Notes: generated by a model from the letters alone, not told the origin. A DNA stretch of 64,000 nucleotides from Aromatoleum bremense (GCF_017894365.1 NZ_CP059467.1:3224001-3288000), one strand, 5' to 3'. Positions 1 through 9,370 are shown, numbered from the stretch's first letter. Translations and numbers: made by a program.

Positions 1-2
1 TC

Positions 3-608
3 GCCCGCGAGGCCAAGGTGAGCACCGGGCTGATCTACCAGTATTTCGGCGACAAGGACGACATCCTGTTCCTGACGCTGAAGCACGTGCTCGACACTTA
101 CGAGAACGAGATTCCGCGCCAGCTCGAAGGCCTGACACACCCGGTCGAGCGCCTGTGCCGGGCGATCTGGGCGTATTGCGCGATCGTCGACGCGCAGCGC
201 GACGCGACGGTGCTCGCCTACCGCTCGACGAAGTCGTTGCGTCCCGATCGGCGGGGCCTCGTCAAGGATGGCGAAACCCGCACCAACCGCCTGATCGAGA
301 AGTCGATCCGCGCGTGCACCACGGGCGGCTTCATGCGCCCGATCAACGAACATCTGCTTTCTTATCAATGTGTCACGTTCGCGCATTCATGGGCACTGAA
401 GTACTGGGCGTTCCGCGAACGGTACACGCTCGCCGAATACGTCGACGAAGGCATCCAGCTGCTGGTCGAACCTTTCCTCACGACCAAGGGCAAGACGGCG
501 CTGGCGCGAATCCGGCAGAGCGCGGCGGAGGCGGCGGGCGAACATTCCGCCCCCGATGCTGCGGCCACGGCCACGGCCACGGCTGGCGCCAAATCGTCCA
601 GCGACTGA
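3..608 (+). CDS. TetR-family transcriptional regulator, 5' end outside window
   Basis: The frame is already open at the first bases, so the protein begins before the window. The visible part starts inside the helix-turn-helix: '[16 protein letters not shown]' is the recognition-helix end typical of TetR repressors (usual form ...GxxYxxFxxKxxLl). The remaining ~180 residues are helical, as expected for a ligand-binding and dimerisation domain, and the tail is Ala-rich with a GGCCAC triplet repeat near 570. The ligand cannot be told from sequence; the genes it controls are probably upstream of the window. The next gene (rluE) starts 91 bp downstream and is functionally unrelated. Family call is firm, target unknown. 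Confidence 0.85.
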   Translation, partial: AREAKVSTGLIYQYFGDKDDILFLTLKHVLDTYENEIPRQLEGLTHPVERLCRAIWAYCAIVDAQRDATVLAYRSTKSLRPDRRGLVKDGETRTNRLIEKSIRACTTGGFMRPINEHLLSYQCVTFAHSWALKYWAFRERYTLAEYVDEGIQLLVEPFLTTKGKTALARIRQSAAEAAGEHSAPDAAATATATAGAKSSSD

Positions 609-699
609 ACGCGGTGGCGCACGCCGGGGCCGCTGCCCGGCCGTGGCTGCCGAGGCGATGCGCGACGCGCCGGGAGCGGCCGGCGGAGGCGGCGATCCC

Positions 700-1311
700 A
701 TGTCCCGCCTGATCCTCCTCAACAAGCCGTACGGCGTGATCTGCCAGTTTTCCGGCGACGGCGCGCACGTCACGCTCAAGGACTTCGTCCCCGTGCCCGG
801 CGTCTATCCCGCCGGGCGGCTCGACACCGACAGCGAGGGCCTGTTGCTGCTCACCGACGACGGCGCACTGCAGCACCGCATCGCCGACCCGCGCCACAAG
901 CTGCCGAAAACCTACCTGGTGCAGGTCGAGGGCGAGCCCGACGACGCGGCGCTGGCCGCGCTGCGGGCTGGGCTCGATCTGGGGGACTTCGTCACCCGTC
1001 CGTGCCGCGCACGCCGCGTCGACGAGCCGGACTGGCTGTGGCCGCGCGATCCGCCGGTGAGGTTCCGCAAGAACGTGCCGACCTCGTGGCTCGAGATCGT
1101 CCTGCACGAGGGGAAGAACCGCCAGGTACGGCGGATGACAGCGAAAGCCGGTTTTCCGACGCTGCGGCTGATCCGGCTGGCGATCGGCGACTGGTCGCTG
1201 GCCGGGCTCGCTCCCGGCCAGTGGCACAGCGAGCAGGTGGAAAGCCCGACAATGTCCGTTGCGAAGCCATTCGCGGGCGTGGACGGACGGCGCAGGGGCG
1301 GTCGAGGGTAG
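700..1311 (+). CDS. rluE: 23S rRNA pseudouridine synthase, RluE type (RsuA family)
   Basis: Isomerises a uridine in 23S rRNA (position 2457 for E. coli RluE). The 203-residue protein matches the short RluE branch, which lacks the N-terminal S4 domain of RsuA and RluB. The catalytic motif '[14 protein letters not shown]' contains the invariant Asp, and '[10 protein letters not shown]' is the second family signature. I chose the ATG at 700 because GGAGG lies 10 bp upstream and the protein then begins '[13 protein letters not shown]', the canonical RluE start; an upstream in-frame start at 556 would add a low-complexity leader overlapping the TetR gene. Confidence 0.92.
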   Translation: MSRLILLNKPYGVICQFSGDGAHVTLKDFVPVPGVYPAGRLDTDSEGLLLLTDDGALQHRIADPRHKLPKTYLVQVEGEPDDAALAALRAGLDLGDFVTRPCRARRVDEPDWLWPRDPPVRFRKNVPTSWLEIVLHEGKNRQVRRMTAKAGFPTLRLIRLAIGDWSLAGLAPGQWHSEQVESPTMSVAKPFAGVDGRRRGGRG

Positions 1312-1345
1312 AATTCCGCGTCGAAATCGCACCCAGGCTGCTGCC

Positions 1346-1804
1346 ATGTTCCTGCAACGTCGTTCCGTCCGTCACGCCGCGCTGTTTCTCGCCAGCTGTC
1401 TGCTCCAGGTTCCGGTCGTGCAGGCCGGCTTGCCGCTCGTCGAACTGGGGGCGGGGATGTACCGCATCGAGGCGGAACTCGCGCACACTGACGAGGCCCG
1501 CCAGATCGGCCTGATGAACAGGCCTGCGATGCCGGTGCACCGCGGCATGATCTTCGTCTTCGCGCACGACGCCCGCCACTGCATGTGGATGAAGAACACG
1601 CTGATCCCGCTGTCGGTCGCGTTTCTCGACCGCGACGGACGCATCCTCAACATCGAGCAGATGCAGCCGCAAAGCGAGGACAGCCACTGTGCTACCGGCC
1701 CGGCACGCTTCGCGCTGGAAATGAACCGGGACTGGTTTGCGGAACGCAATATCGCCGCCGGCGCCCAGATCCGCGGCGTCGACCGGCTCCCCACGGCGCG
1801 CTGA
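1346..1804 (+). CDS. exported DUF192 family protein
   Basis: A 152-residue protein with an N-terminal signal peptide (basic start, hydrophobic core, predicted cleavage after '...VPVVQA', about residue 27), followed by one DUF192 domain. The family hallmark is present: 'RQIGLMNRPAMP' followed by 'GMIFVFAHDARHCMWMKNT' and 'PLSVAFLDRDGRI'. Function of DUF192 is not established; members are small secreted or periplasmic beta-rich proteins. It starts 34 bp after rluE and may share its transcript. Confidence 0.88.
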   Translation: MFLQRRSVRHAALFLASCLLQVPVVQAGLPLVELGAGMYRIEAELAHTDEARQIGLMNRPAMPVHRGMIFVFAHDARHCMWMKNTLIPLSVAFLDRDGRILNIEQMQPQSEDSHCATGPARFALEMNRDWFAERNIAAGAQIRGVDRLPTAR

Positions 1805-1850
1805 GCGGCGCGAGCCGTCCCCGTTTCGCCTTCCGACTCCTGAATTAAGG

Positions 1851-1902
1851 GCTTTTCCCGTCGCTTATCGGCCACCGCCAGCTGCCGCCCCGCCGCGATA
1901 AT
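1851..1902 (+). promoter_or_regulatory. upstream element of flhB shared with flhF
   Basis: Between the DUF192 gene and flhB there is GCTTTT-N9-TATCGG (1851-1871) and, further down, CGATAAT (1896-1902). The same three blocks, with identical spacing between the first two, occur before flhF (5261-5303). CGATAAT preceded by GCCG resembles a sigma-28 minus-10 box (GCCGATAA) with an extra base, but no TAAA minus-35 is placed correctly. Candidate regulatory element only. Confidence 0.3.
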
Positions 1903-1970
1903 TGCCGCAGCTCGTCGTCCGCCCGCATCGCGCGGGCGGCTTGCGGCGCGGTGCAGGCAAGGAGCCGGCG

Positions 1971-3110
1971 ATGGCCGAGGACAGCGATCTCGAGAAAACG
2001 GAACAGGCATCGGCACGGCGGCTGGAACAGGCCCGTGAGGAAGGGCAGGTTCCGCAGTCGCGCGAGCTGTCGACCTTCCTCGTCCTGATCACCGGCGTCA
2101 GCGGCCTGTGGCTGATGGGCGACTGGATCGGCGAGCGCGTGCTCGGCATGCTGCGCCACGGCTTCCGCTTCGAGCGCGCGGTCGCCTTCGACCCGCAGCT
2201 GATGCTGAAGGACTTCGGCGACCTGTTCACGCAAGCCTTGCTGACGATGCTGCCGCTGTTCGGCGTGCTGATGGTGGCCGCGGTCGGCGCGCCGATCCTG
2301 CTCGGCGGTTTCGTGTTCTCGCCGAAGGCGCTCGGGCTCAAGCTCGACCGCATGGATCCGCTCAAGGGCATCGGCCGGATGTTTTCGCTGCACGGGTTCG
2401 CCGAAATGCTGAAGTCGCTGCTCAAGGCGGCGGTCGTCGGCGGCATCGGTGTTTTCGCGGTGTGGCGCGAGCACGAGCACATCTTCGCGCTGACCTCCGA
2501 GGCGGTGGAGAGCGCGGTGCCGGATTTTCTGCAGGCGGTGCTGTTTTCTGCGCTGCTGATCATCATGGGACTCGCGCTGCTGGCGCTGATCGACGTGCCG
2601 TTCCAGCTGTGGCAATACCACAAGCGCCTGCGCATGACGAAGGAAGAGGTCAAGCGCGAGGGCAAGGAGCAGGAAGGCGACCCCCACGTCAAGGGCCGCA
2701 TCCGGAGCATGCAGCGCGAGATGGCGCGCCGGCGGATGATGGCCGAAGTGCCGAAGGCCGACGTCGTCGTGACGAACCCGACGCATTTCTCGGTCGCGCT
2801 GAAATACGACGCGCAGAAGATGGGCGCGCCGGTCGTCGTCGCGAAAGGGCGTGGCGAGATCGCGCTGAAGATCCGCGAGCTCGCGAAGGAGCACAAGGTG
2901 CCGCTGCTCGAGGCGCCGCCGCTCGCGCGCGCGCTGTACAAGCACTGCGAACTCGAGCAGGCGGTGCCGGGCGCGCTCTACACCGCGGTGGCCGAAGTCA
3001 TGGCCTACGTGTACCAGCTCAACCGCTGGATGGCCGGCGGCGGCCTGCCGCCCGCCGTGCCGGGCAAGCTGCCGGTGCCCGAAGACATGGACCCGGGCGC
3101 ACCGGCCTGA
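1971..3110 (+). CDS. flhB: flagellar type III export switch protein FlhB
   Basis: Export-gate component that switches substrate specificity from rod/hook to filament proteins. The 379-residue protein begins 'MAEDSDLEKTEQAS', the usual FlhB N-terminus, has four membrane segments in its first ~215 residues, and a cytoplasmic domain with the autocleavage motif NPTH at residues 269-272, the same numbering as in Salmonella. ATG 1971 has a GGAG ten bases upstream. It is first in the flhB-flhA-flhF-flhG-fliA-motC-motD series; flhA follows after 32 bp. Confidence 0.97.
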   Translation: MAEDSDLEKTEQASARRLEQAREEGQVPQSRELSTFLVLITGVSGLWLMGDWIGERVLGMLRHGFRFERAVAFDPQLMLKDFGDLFTQALLTMLPLFGVLMVAAVGAPILLGGFVFSPKALGLKLDRMDPLKGIGRMFSLHGFAEMLKSLLKAAVVGGIGVFAVWREHEHIFALTSEAVESAVPDFLQAVLFSALLIIMGLALLALIDVPFQLWQYHKRLRMTKEEVKREGKEQEGDPHVKGRIRSMQREMARRRMMAEVPKADVVVTNPTHFSVALKYDAQKMGAPVVVAKGRGEIALKIRELAKEHKVPLLEAPPLARALYKHCELEQAVPGALYTAVAEVMAYVYQLNRWMAGGGLPPAVPGKLPVPEDMDPGAPA

Positions 3111-3142
3111 TGCGCCGCTCCCCGACTCTCTTGAGGTAGGCA

Positions 3143-5233
3143 ATGTTCGAAGCCCTGAACCTGCGCGCGCTGATGACGCCGGCGAACCTGCGGATGCTCG
3201 GCGCGCCGGTCTTCATCATCATGGTGCTGTCGATGATGGTGCTGCCGCTGCCGGCGTTCGCGCTCGACGTGTTCTTCACGTTCAATATCGCGATCTCGGT
3301 GATGGTGATGCTGGTGGCGATGTACACGAAGAAGCCGCTGGAGTTCTCGGTGTTCCCGACCGTGCTGCTGGTGACCACACTCTTGCGCCTCGCGCTGAAC
3401 GTCGCCTCGACGCGCATCGTGCTGCTCGAAGGCCACACCGGTCCGGATGCCGCGGGCAAGGTCATCGAGGCCTTCGGCCATTTCCTCGTCGGCGGCAATA
3501 CCGCGATCGGCCTGGTCGTGTTCGTGATCCTCGTGCTGATCAACTTCGTCGTCGTCACGAAGGGCGCCGGGCGGATCGCGGAAGTGAGCGCGCGCTTCAC
3601 GCTCGATGCGATGCCCGGCAAGCAGATGGCGATCGACGCCGACCTCAACGCCGGCCTCGTCGACGAGGCCGAGGCGAAGCGCCGCCGCAAGGAGGTCGCG
3701 CAGGAATCCGAGTTCTACGGCGCGATGGACGGTGCGTCGAAGTTCGTGCGCGGCGACGCCGTCGCCGGCATCCTGATCCTGCTGATCAACGTTCTGGGCG
3801 GGCTGATGGTCGGGATCGTGCAGCACGGCATGGAAGCCGGCGTGGCGATCGAGACCTACACGCTGCTGACGATCGGCGACGGCCTCGTTGCGCAGATCCC
3901 GGCGCTGATCATCTCGGTTGCCGCCGGCATGGTCGTGTCGCGGGTCGGCGATGAGTCCGACATCGGCAACCTCGTCATCGCGCAGGTGTTCTCGAACCCG
4001 CAGGTGCTGATGCTGACTGCCGGCATCATCGGCGTGCTCGGCCTGATTCCGGGGATGCCGAACCTTGTGTTTATCCTGATCGCCGGCCTGCTCGGCTGGC
4101 TCGCGTGGCGCCGCATGGGCGACGCCCGGCGCGACGCGGCCGAGGGCGCACGCACCGCGCCCGAAGCCGCCGCCATCGAACCGCCGGCCGAGAACCTCGA
4201 GGCGAGCTGGAATGACGTTGCGCCGGTCGATGTGCTGGGTCTCGAAGTCGGCTACCGCCTGATCCCGATGGTCGACAAGGGGCAGGACGGCGAACTGCTG
4301 AAGCGCATTCGCGGCCTGCGCAAAAAGTTCGCGCAGGACGTCGGCTTCCTGTCCGCGCCGGTGCATATCCGCGACAACCTCGAACTCAAGCCGAACGCTT
4401 ATCGCATCGCGCTGAAGGGCGTCGAGATCGGCCACGGCGAGGCCTATCCCGGACAGTTCCTCGCGATCAACCCGGGGCGCGTCACCGGGCCGCTCGCCGG
4501 GCGCGAGACGCGCGACCCGGCGTTCGACCTGCCCGCGTTCTGGATCGACCCCGGCCAGCGCGAGCAGGCGCACGCGCTCGGCTACACGGTCGTCGACGCG
4601 AGCACGGTCGTCGCGACCCACCTGAACCACCTGATCCTCAATCACGCCGCCGAACTGCTCGGACGCCAGGAAACCCAGGCGCTGCTCGACCACATCGGCA
4701 AGAACACGCCGAAGCTCGTCGAGGACCTCGTGCCGGCGCTGCTGTCGGTGTCCACGGTGCAGCGGGTGCTGCAGAATCTCCTCGAAGAGGGCGTCAATAT
4801 CCGCGACATGCGCACGATCATCGAGATCCTTGCGGAGAATGCGCCGCGCACGCAGGACCCGCTGGAGCTCACGTCGCGCGTGCGCCAGGGCCTCGGCCGC
4901 TCGATCCTGCAGAGCCTGTTCCCCGGCAACGCCGAGATCCAGGTGATGGCGCTCGATCCGTCGCTCGAGCGCATCCTCGGCCAGGCGGTCGGCGCCGGCG
5001 GCGTCATCGAGCCGAGCCTCGCCGACGGCCTGTTGCGCCACGCCGCGGAAGTCGCGCAACGCCAGGAGGACATCGGGCTGCCGCCGGTGCTGCTGGTGCC
5101 GCCGCAACTGCGCTGGCTGCTGTCGCGCTTCCTGCGCCGCGCGGTGCCTTCGCTCAAGGTCATCGCGAATTCCGAGGTGCCCGAGACGCGCACGATCCGC
5201 GTCACCGCGATGGTCGGCGGCGCGGCGCGCTGA
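3143..5233 (+). CDS. flhA: flagellar type III export protein FlhA
   Basis: Inner-membrane export gate protein that uses proton motive force and binds chaperone-substrate complexes through its large cytoplasmic domain. Length 696 residues is normal. About eight membrane segments occupy residues 20-325; the FHIPEP-family signature 'LLRLALNVASTRIVLLEG' is present, followed by the cytoplasmic part from about residue 350. A Shine-Dalgarno-like TTGAGG precedes the ATG. A 778-residue open frame on the opposite strand is a composition shadow. Confidence 0.98.
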   Translation: MFEALNLRALMTPANLRMLGAPVFIIMVLSMMVLPLPAFALDVFFTFNIAISVMVMLVAMYTKKPLEFSVFPTVLLVTTLLRLALNVASTRIVLLEGHTGPDAAGKVIEAFGHFLVGGNTAIGLVVFVILVLINFVVVTKGAGRIAEVSARFTLDAMPGKQMAIDADLNAGLVDEAEAKRRRKEVAQESEFYGAMDGASKFVRGDAVAGILILLINVLGGLMVGIVQHGMEAGVAIETYTLLTIGDGLVAQIPALIISVAAGMVVSRVGDESDIGNLVIAQVFSNPQVLMLTAGIIGVLGLIPGMPNLVFILIAGLLGWLAWRRMGDARRDAAEGARTAPEAAAIEPPAENLEASWNDVAPVDVLGLEVGYRLIPMVDKGQDGELLKRIRGLRKKFAQDVGFLSAPVHIRDNLELKPNAYRIALKGVEIGHGEAYPGQFLAINPGRVTGPLAGRETRDPAFDLPAFWIDPGQREQAHALGYTVVDASTVVATHLNHLILNHAAELLGRQETQALLDHIGKNTPKLVEDLVPALLSVSTVQRVLQNLLEEGVNIRDMRTIIEILAENAPRTQDPLELTSRVRQGLGRSILQSLFPGNAEIQVMALDPSLERILGQAVGAGGVIEPSLADGLLRHAAEVAQRQEDIGLPPVLLVPPQLRWLLSRFLRRAVPSLKVIANSEVPETRTIRVTAMVGGAAR

Positions 5234-5260
5234 CGCATGCCCGAATAGGCGGGGGAAACC

Positions 5261-5303
5261 GCTTTTATTCCACCCTATCGGGGCTCGCGGCGCCGACGAT
5301 AAT
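5261..5303 (+). promoter_or_regulatory. upstream element of flhF shared with flhB
   Basis: The 112-bp gap between flhA and flhF holds GCTTTT-N9-TATCGG (5261-5281) and CGATAAT (5297-5303), repeating the arrangement before flhB (1851-1902), though the second gap is 9 bp shorter here. Repetition in front of two genes of one operon suggests an internal promoter or operator. Which regulator is involved cannot be told. Confidence 0.3.
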
Positions 5304-5345
5304 CGGAACCATCCTGCGCCGAGTGCGTAGCCGGGGGACACTCAA

Positions 5346-6854
5346 ATGAACGTGAAGCGCTATTTTGCCCAGACCGCCCGCGAGGCACTGCGTGCACTCA
5401 AGGCCGAACTCGGCGCCGACGCGATCGTGCTGGCGAACCGTCCGGTCGAAGGCGGCGTCGAGATCCTCGCGCTGCCGGCCGACGCGGTCGGTGCACTGCA
5501 GAGCGCGACACGTCCGGCGCCCCCGGCCCCCGCCGCTCCGATCGCGGCCGCCCCCGCCCGGGCCCCGTTCCCGGCTTCGCTGCCCGATATCGACGACGAT
5601 TTTCACGTCAGCCTGTCCGGCCAGCGGCCAGCGCCCGCGAGCCCGCCCGCGGCGCGCAAGGCCCCGGCGCCGGTCGTCAGGCCGTTCCAGCCGCCGCGAG
5701 TCGAAACGCCCGACTACATGATGCGCACGCCGGCAATGCCGCGGGGCGCGGATCCGCTCGGGGACGACTGGTACGCGCCCGAGTCCCCTGCGCACGCCGT
5801 GCCTGCCGAACTGCCGCCGGCTCGCGCCGCAATGGAAGCACATCCCGTCGCGGCGGCTCCGGGCGCCGCGCATTGCGCCCCACCGCCCGCCGACGACGGG
5901 CGCATCCGCGACCTGCAGCAGGCGAATGCGCGGCTGATGGACGAGCTGACCGGCATCCGCGAACTGATCGAGCGCCAGCTCTCCGGCTTCGCATGGGGCG
6001 AAGCGCGGCGCAACGCGCCGGCGCGTGCCGACATCGTCGGCGAACTGCTCGAAGCCGGTTTTTCCGGCCCTCTGGCGCGCCGGCTTGCCGGCGCCGTCGC
6101 CGATGACGCCAGCACCGAGAACGCACGGGTTGCGGTCAGGAATGCGTTGGGCCGCGAACTGCGCGTCAAGTCGTCGGATGCCGACATCATCGACCGGGGC
6201 GGCGTCTACGCGCTGGTCGGGCCGACCGGTGTCGGCAAGACGACGACGACCGCAAAGCTCGCCGCGCGCTGCGTCGTCCGCCACGGCGCCGAAAAGCTCG
6301 CACTGATCACGACCGACGGTTACCGGATCGGTGCACAGGAGCAGTTGCGCATCTACGGGCGGATTCTCGGCGTGCCGGTGTTCTCGGTGCGCGACGCCGC
6401 CGACTTGCGCCAGACGCTTGCCGAGCTGCGCGGCAAGCACATGGTGCTGATCGACACGATGGGCATGAGCCAGCGCGACCGCATGGTCGCCGAACAGGCG
6501 GCGATGCTGATGGGCGCCGGCAACGTGCGCCGGCTGCTGCTGCTGAACGCGACGTGCCGCGGCGACACGCTCGCCGACGTCGTGCGTGCCTATCGCGGCC
6601 CGGATCTCGCCGGCTGCGTGCTGACCAAGGTCGATGAGGCGGCATCGCTCGCGCCGGCGGTCGATGTCGCAGTCAGCAACGAACTGGACGTTTTCTACGT
6701 CGCCAACGGCCAGCGCGTGCCGGAGGACCTCCACCTGCCGAATCGCGCCTACCTGCTGCATCGCGCGCTGCGCGAGCAGGCAGCCGGTTCGCCATGGAAG
6801 CTGGAGGGCGACGAGGCGGCGCTGATGCTCGCCGCATCGGGCCGGGGGGCGTGA
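5346..6854 (+). CDS. flhF: flagellar biosynthesis SRP-type GTPase FlhF
   Basis: SRP-family GTPase that fixes the position (usually polar) of new flagella. The 502-residue protein has an N-terminal basic/Pro-Ala-rich B domain (about 1-190), an N domain and a GTPase G domain. Seen motifs: P-loop 'GPTGVGKTTTTAKLA' near residue 292, 'TTDGYRIGAQEQL', 'IDTMGMSQRD' in the G3 position (DTAG in most relatives), and 'LTKVDEA' for guanine recognition. Starts with 'MNVKRYFAQTAREALRALK', the standard FlhF opening. flhG begins one base after its stop, so the two are translated together. Confidence 0.96.
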   Translation: MNVKRYFAQTAREALRALKAELGADAIVLANRPVEGGVEILALPADAVGALQSATRPAPPAPAAPIAAAPARAPFPASLPDIDDDFHVSLSGQRPAPASPPAARKAPAPVVRPFQPPRVETPDYMMRTPAMPRGADPLGDDWYAPESPAHAVPAELPPARAAMEAHPVAAAPGAAHCAPPPADDGRIRDLQQANARLMDELTGIRELIERQLSGFAWGEARRNAPARADIVGELLEAGFSGPLARRLAGAVADDASTENARVAVRNALGRELRVKSSDADIIDRGGVYALVGPTGVGKTTTTAKLAARCVVRHGAEKLALITTDGYRIGAQEQLRIYGRILGVPVFSVRDAADLRQTLAELRGKHMVLIDTMGMSQRDRMVAEQAAMLMGAGNVRRLLLLNATCRGDTLADVVRAYRGPDLAGCVLTKVDEAASLAPAVDVAVSNELDVFYVANGQRVPEDLHLPNRAYLLHRALREQAAGSPWKLEGDEAALMLAASGRGA

Positions 6855-6855
6855 C

Positions 6856-7662
6856 ATGATCGACACGCGCGAGGACCAGGCGGCCGGACTGCGCCGGCTT
6901 TTCCGGCGGGCGCCGCCGACCGTGGTCGCGCTGTATGCGACCGGGGCGCATCGCGCCGCGGCGGCGATCCACGTCGCCCATCGCGTCGCGGGTCGGAGCA
7001 GCCGGGTGCTGCTGCTCGACGAGGCTGCCGGGCAGGAATCGCTCGCCGCCCCGCTCGGGCTGGCCGACGGCCCCGACCTGCTGGGTGTGCTTGGCGGGCG
7101 CATCGGCGCGCGCGAGCTGCTGCAGCCGGTGGCGGGGCTGTTGGGCCGCGTCCCGGTGTCGGCCGCGGCGCTCGCACTGCCGTTGCTCGACGAGGAGCGC
7201 CGCCAGTGTCTCGTCGGCGCGTTGCACAGCCTGCATCGCCACGCCGGCTTCGTGCTGATTCACGCGAGCTGCGCATCGGCAGGCGATCCGTCGCCGTTCG
7301 TCTTCGCCGCGCCACGCCGGCTCGTCGTCGCCGAAGCAAGCCACAGCGGCGCGACCGAGGCATACCGCACGATCAAGCATCTCGCCGCCGCCGGAGCCGG
7401 GGCGCTGCATGTGGCCGTCTCGCGCGCGCGTCATCGCGACGACGCGAGCGCGTTTTTTGCGAGTCTGAACGCCCTGGTGCGGCGCCACGTCGGCGTGCCG
7501 CTGGCGTGGCTCGGCGAGGTCGAGCGCGACGACATCGCCGCGGGCTTGACGGCCGACGCGCAGCGCGCGTGCGCGTCCGAGGGCGAGGCCGCGTTCCTGC
7601 GCCGCCTCGCGCTGTCCGCACGCCGGCCGGGCGCGACGGCGCAGGCGGACCGGCGACCATGA
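6856..7662 (+). CDS. flhG: FlhG/FleN-like protein lacking the Walker A motif
   Basis: Sits exactly where flhG (MinD-type ATPase controlling flagellar number) is expected, between flhF and fliA. The 268-residue protein keeps the fold outline: 'VVALYATGAHRAA' aligns with the usual start of beta-1 and the P-loop, and 'SSRVLLLDEAAG' with the Walker A'-adjacent strand (RVLLLDADLG). The deviant Walker A (KGGVGKT) is replaced by a stretch without the two lysines, and the switch aspartates are not evident. It therefore probably cannot hydrolyse ATP as MinD does. Family assignment rests on context plus these strand matches. Its stop overlaps fliA's start by 4 nt. Confidence 0.75.
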   Translation: MIDTREDQAAGLRRLFRRAPPTVVALYATGAHRAAAAIHVAHRVAGRSSRVLLLDEAAGQESLAAPLGLADGPDLLGVLGGRIGARELLQPVAGLLGRVPVSAAALALPLLDEERRQCLVGALHSLHRHAGFVLIHASCASAGDPSPFVFAAPRRLVVAEASHSGATEAYRTIKHLAAAGAGALHVAVSRARHRDDASAFFASLNALVRRHVGVPLAWLGEVERDDIAAGLTADAQRACASEGEAAFLRRLALSARRPGATAQADRRP

Positions 7663-8546
7663 TCGGACTGACTTATCCGCGCGGCAAGGCGCAACCCGCC
7701 GCCGGACCATGGCAGTCCGACGAAAAGCAGGAAACTCCGGCGCCGCGGTCGGGAGCCCGGAAAATACAGGCGAAATGGATGTACGACCCCGAAGGAAATC
7801 TCGACAAGAGCCAGCTGGTGGAGACTTATGCCCCGCTGGTCAAGCGCCTCGCTTACCACCTGATGGCGAAGCTGCCGGCGAGCGTGCACATCGATGACGT
7901 CATCCAGAACGGCATGATCGGGTTGCTCGACGCGATCAACCGCTACGAGGATGGCCTCGGCGCGCAGTTCGAGACCTACGCGGTGCAGCGTGTGCGCGGA
8001 GCGATGCTCGACGGGCTGCGCGACAACGACTGGCTGCCGCGCAGCATCCGCCGCGACATGCGGCGCATCGAAGGCGCGATCCACAGCCTCGAGCAGCGCC
8101 ACGGCCGCCAGCCGACCGAAGTCGAGCTCGCCGAGTCGCTCGAAATGCCGCTCGCCGAATACCAGCGCATGCTGCAGGACGCGCGCGGCTACCAGCTGGT
8201 GCACTTCGAGGATTTCGCCGGCGACGAAGGCGAGGACTACTTCGAGCGCCACCTCGGCGAGCACGCATCGAATCCGCTCGACCTGCTCGAAGCGTCGGAC
8301 ATGCGCAGCGCGCTGGTGCAGGCGATCGAGAACCTGCCCGAACGCGAAAAGCTGATGATGGCGCTGTATTACGACGAGGAGCTCAACCTGCGCGAGATCG
8401 GCGAAGTGTTCGGCGTGTCCGAGTCGCGCGTGTGCCAGTTGCACAGCCAGGCTGTCGCGCGGCTGCGGGCGCGCATCCTCGGTGCTGGCGAGGCCGGCGG
8501 CGCGCGCCGCGGCCGACCGCGAAAGACCCCTCCGGCCGCGGCCTGA
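7659..8546 (+). CDS. fliA: flagellar sigma factor FliA (sigma-28)
   Basis: Directs RNA polymerase to late flagellar and chemotaxis promoters. Region 2 ('YAPLVKRLAYHLMAKLPASV', 'DVIQNGMIGLLDAINRYE', 'FETYAVQRVRGAMLDGLRD'), region 3, and region 4 ('LNLREIGEVFGVSESRVCQL') are all present. The ATG at 7659 overlaps the flhG stop (ATGA) and gives 295 residues; a second in-frame ATG at 7779 gives 255 residues beginning 'MYDPEGNL', closer to the usual FliA length (~240) and N-terminus, so the first 40 residues may be an extension or untranslated. Confidence 0.94.
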   Translation: MIGLTYPRGKAQPAAGPWQSDEKQETPAPRSGARKIQAKWMYDPEGNLDKSQLVETYAPLVKRLAYHLMAKLPASVHIDDVIQNGMIGLLDAINRYEDGLGAQFETYAVQRVRGAMLDGLRDNDWLPRSIRRDMRRIEGAIHSLEQRHGRQPTEVELAESLEMPLAEYQRMLQDARGYQLVHFEDFAGDEGEDYFERHLGEHASNPLDLLEASDMRSALVQAIENLPEREKLMMALYYDEELNLREIGEVFGVSESRVCQLHSQAVARLRARILGAGEAGGARRGRPRKTPPAAA

Positions 8547-8570
8547 ACGGGCTTCCACCGACTCTCCGGC

Positions 8571-9311
8571 ATGGACAAGACCAGTCTCATCGGCATCACG
8601 CTCGGAATCGCCGCGATCCTGTCGGGACAGGTGCTCGAGGGCGGCCATATTTCCTCGCTGGTGCAGCCGACCGCGTTCCTGATCGTCGTCGGCGGCACGC
8701 TCGGCGCGGTGATGCTGCAGAGCCCGCTGCCGGTATTCCGCAATGGCATGCGGATGGCGAAATGGGTGTTCGTGCCGCCGTCCTCGAACCACACCGACCT
8801 CATCGCGCAGACCACCGACTGGAGCCACATCGCGCGCAAGGAAGGCCTGCTCGCGCTCGAAGAGCGCCTCGACACGCTGCCCGATCCGTTCGTGCGCAAG
8901 GGGCTGCAACTGCTCATCGATGGCGTCGAGCCACAGCACCTGCGCGACGTGCTCGAAGTCGAAATCGATGCGTGGAGCGCGCAGATGCGGCTCGGCGCGA
9001 AGATCTGGGAATCGGCCGGGGGCTACGCGCCGACGATCGGCATTCTCGGCGCGGTCATGGGCCTGATCCACGTGATGGAAAACCTCTCCGATCCGTCGCG
9101 GCTCGGCTCGGGCATCGCGGTCGCGTTCGTCGCGACGATCTACGGCGTCGGCTTCGCGAACCTGATTTTCCTGCCGATCTCGAAGAAGCTGCTGGCGCAT
9201 GTTGCGAGCGGCGTCTCGCAGCGCGAGATGCTGGTGGACGGACTCGTCGGCATCGCCAGCGGCGACAACCCGCGCATCATCGAGAGCCGCATGCAGGGCT
9301 ATGTGAGCTGA
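8571..9311 (+). CDS. motC: flagellar motor stator protein, MotA family (MotC type)
   Basis: Proton-channel subunit of the stator, partner of MotD immediately downstream. The 246-residue protein has four membrane segments (about 7-22, 30-48, 145-165, 180-200) with the TM3 and TM4 signatures 'GGYAPTIGILGAVMGLIHVM' and 'GIAVAFVATIYGVGFANL'. Length and the position after fliA match MotC of Pseudomonas-type MotCD stators rather than the ~290-residue MotA, hence the symbol; 'motA' would also be acceptable. Confidence 0.9.
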   Translation: MDKTSLIGITLGIAAILSGQVLEGGHISSLVQPTAFLIVVGGTLGAVMLQSPLPVFRNGMRMAKWVFVPPSSNHTDLIAQTTDWSHIARKEGLLALEERLDTLPDPFVRKGLQLLIDGVEPQHLRDVLEVEIDAWSAQMRLGAKIWESAGGYAPTIGILGAVMGLIHVMENLSDPSRLGSGIAVAFVATIYGVGFANLIFLPISKKLLAHVASGVSQREMLVDGLVGIASGDNPRIIESRMQGYVS

Positions 9312-9370
9312 AGCCGGTGATGGGATTCCTCCTGCCGCGCGCCGCTCGGCCCTAGCCGCAAGCCTCGCCC

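Noticed and set aside
3005..5341. 778-codon minus-strand frame opposite flhA
   Set aside because: Antisense shadow of a strongly conserved gene; no recognisable motif and no ribosome site.
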